Assembly: GCA_036396275.1 (NCBI GenBank)
Contig: DASWLD010000025.1
Span: forward strand, 1 to 36,994
Reading direction: 5' to 3'
DNA length: 36,994 nucleotides
Source of the DNA: JACQFZ01 sp036396275
GTDB taxonomy: Bacteria > Pseudomonadota > Gammaproteobacteria > Acidiferrobacterales > Sulfurifustaceae
The position numbers and the translations under genes were made by a program. This document shows positions 32,093 through 36,994 of the stretch, one piece after another. How positions within the stretch are numbered: the stretch's first letter is position 1; each line of letters opens with the position of its first letter. The notes beneath the pieces are model-generated. The model was not told the origin of the DNA. It ran no database searches and was given only the letters and a program-made list of their open reading frames with translations.

Positions 32093-32716
32093 TCATGCCG
32101 GCGACACGGCGCGTGCCGGGAGTCGGCGCCGGTACGCCCACAAGCGGTACCCCAAAAGGATTGCGAGGATAGTTGCGTAAATCAGCGGTTCGCGAATGTC
32201 GGATTTTACCAACCACCAGAAGTGCACGACGCCGCCGATCCCTATTGCGTAGACGAGCCGGTGCAGCGCGCGCCAGCGTCCGCCGCCCAGCCGACGCACC
32301 ATGCCTTGGGTCGACGTTACCGCCAGCGGTATCAGCAACACAAAGCAGGTAAAGCCGACGGTGATGAAGGGGCGCTTGATGACGTCTTTCACGATTTCAT
32401 CGACGTCGAACAGCTTGTCGATCCAGAGCCAGGACAGAAAATGCAGGCAAACGTAAAAAAACGCGAACAAGCCGAGCATGCGGCGAATGCGGATCAAATA
32501 CTGCCAACCGGTGATCTGGCGCAACGGCGTCACCGCGAGCGTGATCAACAAAAACCGCAGCGTCCAGTCGCCGGTGAAACGGTTCAGCGTTTCGATGGGA
32601 TTCGGCCCAAGCTGGTCGGTCAACACCATGCGCACGAGCAACGCGAACGGGATTAGCGCGAATGCGAAAACAAAAACTTTGGCGACGCTGATCGCGCGCG
32701 CGGACGGCGGCATCAT
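32093..32716 (-). CDS. msrQ: Heme-binding membrane subunit MsrQ of the MsrPQ system
   Basis: 207 aa with six hydrophobic segments of the ferric-reductase-like fold. Signatures: FTGDWTLRFLLITLAVTPLRQITGW, RRMLGLFAFFYVCLHFLSWLW (heme-ligand histidine) and RLGGGRWRALHRLVYAIGIGGVVHFWW (further histidines). It passes electrons from the respiratory chain or flavin reductase to MsrP. Starts 4 bp after msrP. Confidence 0.95.
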   Translation of the reverse strand: MMPPSARAISVAKVFVFAFALIPFALLVRMVLTDQLGPNPIETLNRFTGDWTLRFLLITLAVTPLRQITGWQYLIRIRRMLGLFAFFYVCLHFLSWLWIDKLFDVDEIVKDVIKRPFITVGFTCFVLLIPLAVTSTQGMVRRLGGGRWRALHRLVYAIGIGGVVHFWWLVKSDIREPLIYATILAILLGYRLWAYRRRLPARAVSPA

Positions 32717-32720
32717 GACA

Positions 32721-33695
<975 letters not shown>

Positions 33696-33886
33696 CGATC
33701 GGGACCTCGGACTTCGGTTTGAGACGGCGAACGGAATGTTAAGTTTAGTCGGGTCCCTCGATAAATCCTTACGACGGCGGGGTTATTCGGGTCGCGAGTG
33801 GGGTAGCCGGTGCGGAGCCAATTGAAATTTATTCCGTCGGCGGACGACTAATACTCTAATCGAAAACCGATAACCAGAGGACCCCC

Positions 33887-34678
33887 ATGCCCAACAGCAC
33901 CGCCGGTTTCTACGCCCTGCTCCTCAGCGCCGCGCTGTTTGCACCCATCGCACCGGCAATCGCCGGCTGCGAGGCGAAATCGGGAGATTCGACGGTTGCC
34001 CTATTGGAACTGTATACCTCCGAAGGATGCAGTAGCTGTCCGCCGGCGGACAAGTTCGTTTCGGAATTGCCGCGCAGCGGATTTCAGAGCGACCGGGTGG
34101 TGCCGCTCGCGTTTCACGTCGATTATTGGAACTACCTCGGCTGGACCGATCCGTTTTCACAGAGCGACTTCACGCGCCGTCAGCGTGACTTCGCGCGCCT
34201 CACCAACGCGGCCACCGTCTACACGCCGGAACTTGTCCTTGGCGGCAGCGAATACCGGCGCTGGTGGGGCGGCAGTTTCGAACGTGCCGTGCGGCAAGTG
34301 AATCGCACTGCCCCGCGCGCCGACATCGCGCTCAAACTGGATCGCGACAAAACGACGCTGCGGGTCGACGGCCGCGCGTCGGTGCGCGACAAATCGAGCG
34401 ACCGGCGATCCGCGCATCTTTACGTTGCGCTCTTTCAGAACAATCTGAGCAATAAGATCGACGCGGGCGAAAACAGCGGGCACACCTTGAACCATTCGTT
34501 CGTGGTGCGCCGGCTGTACGGACCGTTCGCGTTCGACGCCGCCGGGACCGCCCGGTTCAATCGAGCGCTAACGCTCGACGCCCAATGGAAGCCCGCCGAT
34601 CTCGGCATTGCCGCGTTCGTGCAGGAATCGCGCGGTACCAAGATCTTGCAAGCGCTCGCGCTGGACGTTTGTTCCTGA
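33887..34678 (+). CDS. DUF1223 (thioredoxin-like) exported protein
   Basis: 263 aa. Signal peptide at 1-26 (AIAG cleavage region). The DUF1223 motif ELYTSEGCSSCPPADKFVSEL carries CSSC at 48-51, and PLAFHVDYWNYLGWTDPFS and YTPELVLGG follow. The C-terminal half is beta-rich. Thioredoxin-like proteins of this family are secreted; their substrate is not established. Single gene between msrP (divergent) and htpX (convergent). Confidence 0.9.
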   Translation: MPNSTAGFYALLLSAALFAPIAPAIAGCEAKSGDSTVALLELYTSEGCSSCPPADKFVSELPRSGFQSDRVVPLAFHVDYWNYLGWTDPFSQSDFTRRQRDFARLTNAATVYTPELVLGGSEYRRWWGGSFERAVRQVNRTAPRADIALKLDRDKTTLRVDGRASVRDKSSDRRSAHLYVALFQNNLSNKIDAGENSGHTLNHSFVVRRLYGPFAFDAAGTARFNRALTLDAQWKPADLGIAAFVQESRGTKILQALALDVCS

Positions 34679-34710
34679 AATCCAAGTAACGACTCGCAAA
34701 CCCAAAAACA

Positions 34711-34743
34711 AAAGGCCGGCAACGTCCTCGCGTTACCGGCTTT
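34711..34743. terminator. Bidirectional terminator between DUF1223 and htpX
   Basis: AAAGGCCGGCAACG and CGTTACCGGCTTT arms with one mismatch and a six-base loop; A-runs on the left and T-runs on the right serve both converging genes (stops at 34678 and 34767). Confidence 0.8.
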
Positions 34744-34766
34744 CGCCGCATCGATTGCTTGCGCTG

Positions 34767-35651
34767 TTAGCGGCTCGCCTGCTGCAACGCCGCAATGCGC
34801 TCATCGAGCGGCGGGTGCGACATGAACAACCGCTTCAACCCGCCGCCGACACCGCCGCTAATACCGAACGCCGCCATCTGATCCGGCAAGTGCGATTCGT
34901 GGCTCGCCTTCAGGCGCTCGAGCGCGGCGATCATCTTCTCCCGCCCGGCCACCCGCGCGCCGCCGGCGTCCGCGCGAAATTCTCGGTAGCGGCTGAACCA
35001 CATGACGATCATGGTCGCGAGAATCGACAGGAACACCTGAGCGACGATCGTCGTGATGAAAAACGCCGGCCCGTGACCTTGCTCGTTCTTGAACACGGCG
35101 CGATCGACGACATGACCGATGATTCGGGATAGGAATATCACGAAGGTGTTGACGACACCCTGCACCAAGGCCAGCGTCACCATGTCGCCGTTGGCGACGT
35201 GGGTCACTTCGTGGCCGAGAACCGCCTCGGCTTCATCGCGATTCATCGATTGCAGCAAACCGGTGCTAACCGCGACCAGCGCGTTGTTGCGACTCATGCC
35301 GGTCGCGAACGCGTTGATATCGGGGGAGTCGTAGATCGCGACTTCGGGCATCTTGATTCCGGACGCTTGCGCCTGGCGTCGGACCGTATCCACCAGCCAC
35401 GACTCGGTGCTGTTGCGCGGCTGATCGATGACCTGTGCACCGGTCATGCGTTTCGCCATCCATTTAGATATCGCGAGCGAGATGAACGACCCGCCGAAGC
35501 CGATGACCGCGGCAAACACCAGGAGCGCATTCAAATTAAGTCCGGTGCCGGATTCGTCCAGAATCCGATCGACGCCGAGCAGGCGCAAGGTAATGCTCAG
35601 AACCAACAGGATCGCGATATTGGTCGCCAGGAACAGAAAAATACGCTTCAT
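34767..35651 (-). CDS. htpX: Membrane protease HtpX
   Basis: 294 aa from ATG at 35651 (MKRIFLFLATNIAILLVLS); the frame is open further upstream but not coding. Two N-terminal membrane helices (5-25, 40-62), zinc motif HEVTH at 147-151, two more helices (about 158-180 and 195-215) and the third-ligand region SRYREFRADAGGARVAGREKM. It degrades misfolded inner-membrane proteins. A second, longer M48 protein lies 3.5 kb away. Confidence 0.96.
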   Translation of the reverse strand: MKRIFLFLATNIAILLVLSITLRLLGVDRILDESGTGLNLNALLVFAAVIGFGGSFISLAISKWMAKRMTGAQVIDQPRNSTESWLVDTVRRQAQASGIKMPEVAIYDSPDINAFATGMSRNNALVAVSTGLLQSMNRDEAEAVLGHEVTHVANGDMVTLALVQGVVNTFVIFLSRIIGHVVDRAVFKNEQGHGPAFFITTIVAQVFLSILATMIVMWFSRYREFRADAGGARVAGREKMIAALERLKASHESHLPDQMAAFGISGGVGGGLKRLFMSHPPLDERIAALQQASR

Positions 35652-35807
35652 GGGTGTTCTTTCTCCAAGTGGTTGCCGCAAAAAACCTATACTTAGATGC
35701 GGGCTTGTGCCGGCAAGTTCAATAGCCGTGTTAACTCGGCTGCCGGCCGCATGCCAAAAGGTCCACATCGTTTCTTTCAAATACGCTAGCATGAACGTCG
35801 ATCGACC

Positions 35808-35861
35808 GGAATGGGCGGGTGCGCCACCGGCGGTACCCCGCCATTCCAAGGCTTGGCTTTT
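35808..35861 (+). promoter_or_regulatory. Strong hairpin and T-run just upstream of the last gene
   Basis: GGAATGGGCGGGT and ACCCCGCCATTCC pair around GCGCCACCGGCGGT (35808-35847), followed by AAGGCTTGGCTTTTT. It ends only ~7 bp before the ATG at 35868. Terminator-like, so an attenuator or leader regulator is possible; it may instead end transcription from the left, although htpX points away. Confidence 0.4.
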
Positions 35862-35867
35862 TCCCTT

Positions 35868-36994
35868 ATGAACGTAAACCGAAACCATTTCATTTCCCAG
35901 CGCGAACGCGAAGGGATGATTTCGCTGACGGCGATCAGTTTCATCGAGGAGAACTCCCTCTTGAGCCCGGCTCAGATCGACGATGCCAAGAAGAGCTTGC
36001 AGGCATTGTTTCTGCGCGCGAGCGGCGAAGAAACGATGCTGCGCAAGCTGATCGAAGTGCTCAAAGCGACGCGCCATATCCAAAACTCGTTTGCCAACAT
36101 CTCGGGCACTCTCGCCGGCGTGTCTCGGTGCATCGCCATCCTGGAAGAAAAACTCGCCGATCTTCGCACCCAGCTCGCGCTTAGGCCGGTTACGCCCGAG
36201 GCGAATACGGCCTTCGTCGGTCCGTTCTTGTCTTTTTCGCAAGAGTTCGTCCTGAAAACAACGAGCCTCTCCGAAAGCCTGGTGCAGTACCTAGCCGCGC
36301 GCGAGCAGGAAGCGCGCGCGCAAAGCATGCACCGCATCGCGCTCGATGCGCGTGAACGGCTGCGGCGGCGACTCGCCGGTCAACTGGCGGAAGTGCGGGA
36401 TGAAACCGAAGCGCGCATCAAGGACGAACTGGTAAGCTCGTTCGACTACGGGCAGGCCGAATCGCTGCTCGAGGACGCACGCTTCGAGGCGCGCGCGATG
36501 GAACGCGCCGTGCGCGACAATCTCGACGAGATTCAAGCGATGTGCCGTCGCGCCATGAACCCCGCCATGCGCGATCGGATCGCGATTATCGACGAGGGTT
36601 CGGACATCTTCACCCAATTCGCCGACGCGCTACCCACGCACCCACCGCTCGAGTCGATAAAGCAATCGGTGATCGAACTATTCAAGCTGTATCAGCACGC
36701 GCACGGCATGTTTCAACTCGACTTCCAGAAATTGAGCCATGCGCTCGAAACCATGATCGACAATCCCGACGTGTATTTTCAGTCGAAGCAGGAAGACCGC
36801 GATTTGAGTCACAAGCGCGACAAGCTGCGCAAGATCGAGGGCCTCATTCCGTTCCTCGAACGGGCGGCGCGATGGGCGGCGGATCAGGAGATGGACGCGT
36901 ACACCGCGTTCTCCCGGCAGCTGTCGGCGACCATTTCGGAGCGCCGCGCGCAGTGGAGTCACATCGCCGAGGAATTGCTGCGCGCCAAAGTTCA
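35868..36994 (+). CDS. Unrecognised helical (coiled-coil-rich) protein, 3' end outside window
   Basis: Open from ATG 35868 to the window edge: 375 residues without a stop. The start MNVNRNHFISQREREGMISL has no clear Shine-Dalgarno. There is no signal peptide and no membrane segment. The sequence is charged and helical, with Arg/Glu-rich stretches (LDARERLRRRLAGQLAEVRD; RFEARAMERAVRDNLDEIQA) and SHKRDKLRKIEGLIPFLERA later. No catalytic motif recognised. Codon pattern is regular and GC-rich, as expected for a true gene. It could be a structural or DNA/cell-division-associated protein; function not assigned. Confidence 0.8.
   Translation, partial: MNVNRNHFISQREREGMISLTAISFIEENSLLSPAQIDDAKKSLQALFLRASGEETMLRKLIEVLKATRHIQNSFANISGTLAGVSRCIAILEEKLADLRTQLALRPVTPEANTAFVGPFLSFSQEFVLKTTSLSESLVQYLAAREQEARAQSMHRIALDARERLRRRLAGQLAEVRDETEARIKDELVSSFDYGQAESLLEDARFEARAMERAVRDNLDEIQAMCRRAMNPAMRDRIAIIDEGSDIFTQFADALPTHPPLESIKQSVIELFKLYQHAHGMFQLDFQKLSHALETMIDNPDVYFQSKQEDRDLSHKRDKLRKIEGLIPFLERAARWAADQEMDAYTAFSRQLSATISERRAQWSHIAEELLRAKV

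Noticed and set aside
35652..36242. Upstream extension of htpX (minus strand)
   Set aside because: HtpX starts at MKRIFLFLATN; the extension runs antisense to the helical gene at 35868 and is not conserved-looking.

Overview
This 37 kb window is a GC-rich stretch of bacterial chromosome. The gene content and order (ychF-pth-rplY-prs-tRNA-Gln-ispE-lolB, divergent from hemA-prfA-prmC-moeB, then slmA-argB, hslVU, msrPQ, htpX) are typical of Gammaproteobacteria. The length of the intergenic regions, the many dispersed hairpin repeats and the lack of close similarity to enteric gene neighbourhoods suggest an environmental, probably uncultured lineage. This placement is inferred from synteny and from protein families recognised by eye; no database search was run.

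Layout: (1) 1-7,160 is accessory DNA. It holds the tail of an unknown gene, a 3'-half tRNA-Lys fragment that looks like an attachment site, and then one long minus-strand operon (7,074 down to 555). The operon encodes a GbsR/MarR-type regulator, a small membrane protein, a membrane-anchored TIGR01777 NAD-dependent epimerase/reductase, a DUF4166 protein, a small membrane protein, a DCC (DUF393) thiol protein split by a frameshift, two SRPBCC (START-like) proteins and an acyl-lipid desaturase. Several genes are coupled by ATGA overlaps. Two near-identical palindromes of the form ATTTCTGT-N4-ACAGAAAT lie about 23 bp upstream of the regulator and of the first membrane gene, and are the likely operators. 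This is the best candidate in the window for an uncharacterised system. I infer a regulated membrane-lipid or hydrophobic-molecule modification pathway with unknown product. (2) 7,164-15,375 holds housekeeping genes on the minus strand: tRNA-Met, ychF, pth, rplY, prs, tRNA-Gln, ispE, lolB and a TPR lipoprotein-like gene. The gaps are full of repeats. (3) 15,482-21,980 runs on the plus strand: a short CstA-like membrane protein, hemA, prfA, prmC, a small predicted outer-membrane beta-barrel and moeB. (4) 22,017-26,901 is on the minus strand: slmA, argB, a repeat mosaic, an hsp20 with a sigma-32-like promoter, hslU and hslV. (5) 27,739-29,276 holds a DUF2156 protein and a GNAT acetyltransferase on the plus strand. 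(6) 29,297-33,695 is on the minus strand: a large membrane M48 protease, lemA, msrQ and msrP. (7) 33,887 to the end holds a DUF1223 protein (+), htpX (-) and an unrecognised helical protein (+) that runs off the window.

Protein quality control is a recurring theme on the right side: HslUV, Hsp20, two M48 proteases with LemA, and MsrPQ. It is scattered over several transcription units, so I read this as neighbourhood rather than one system. No CRISPR array, transposase, integrase or phage gene was found.
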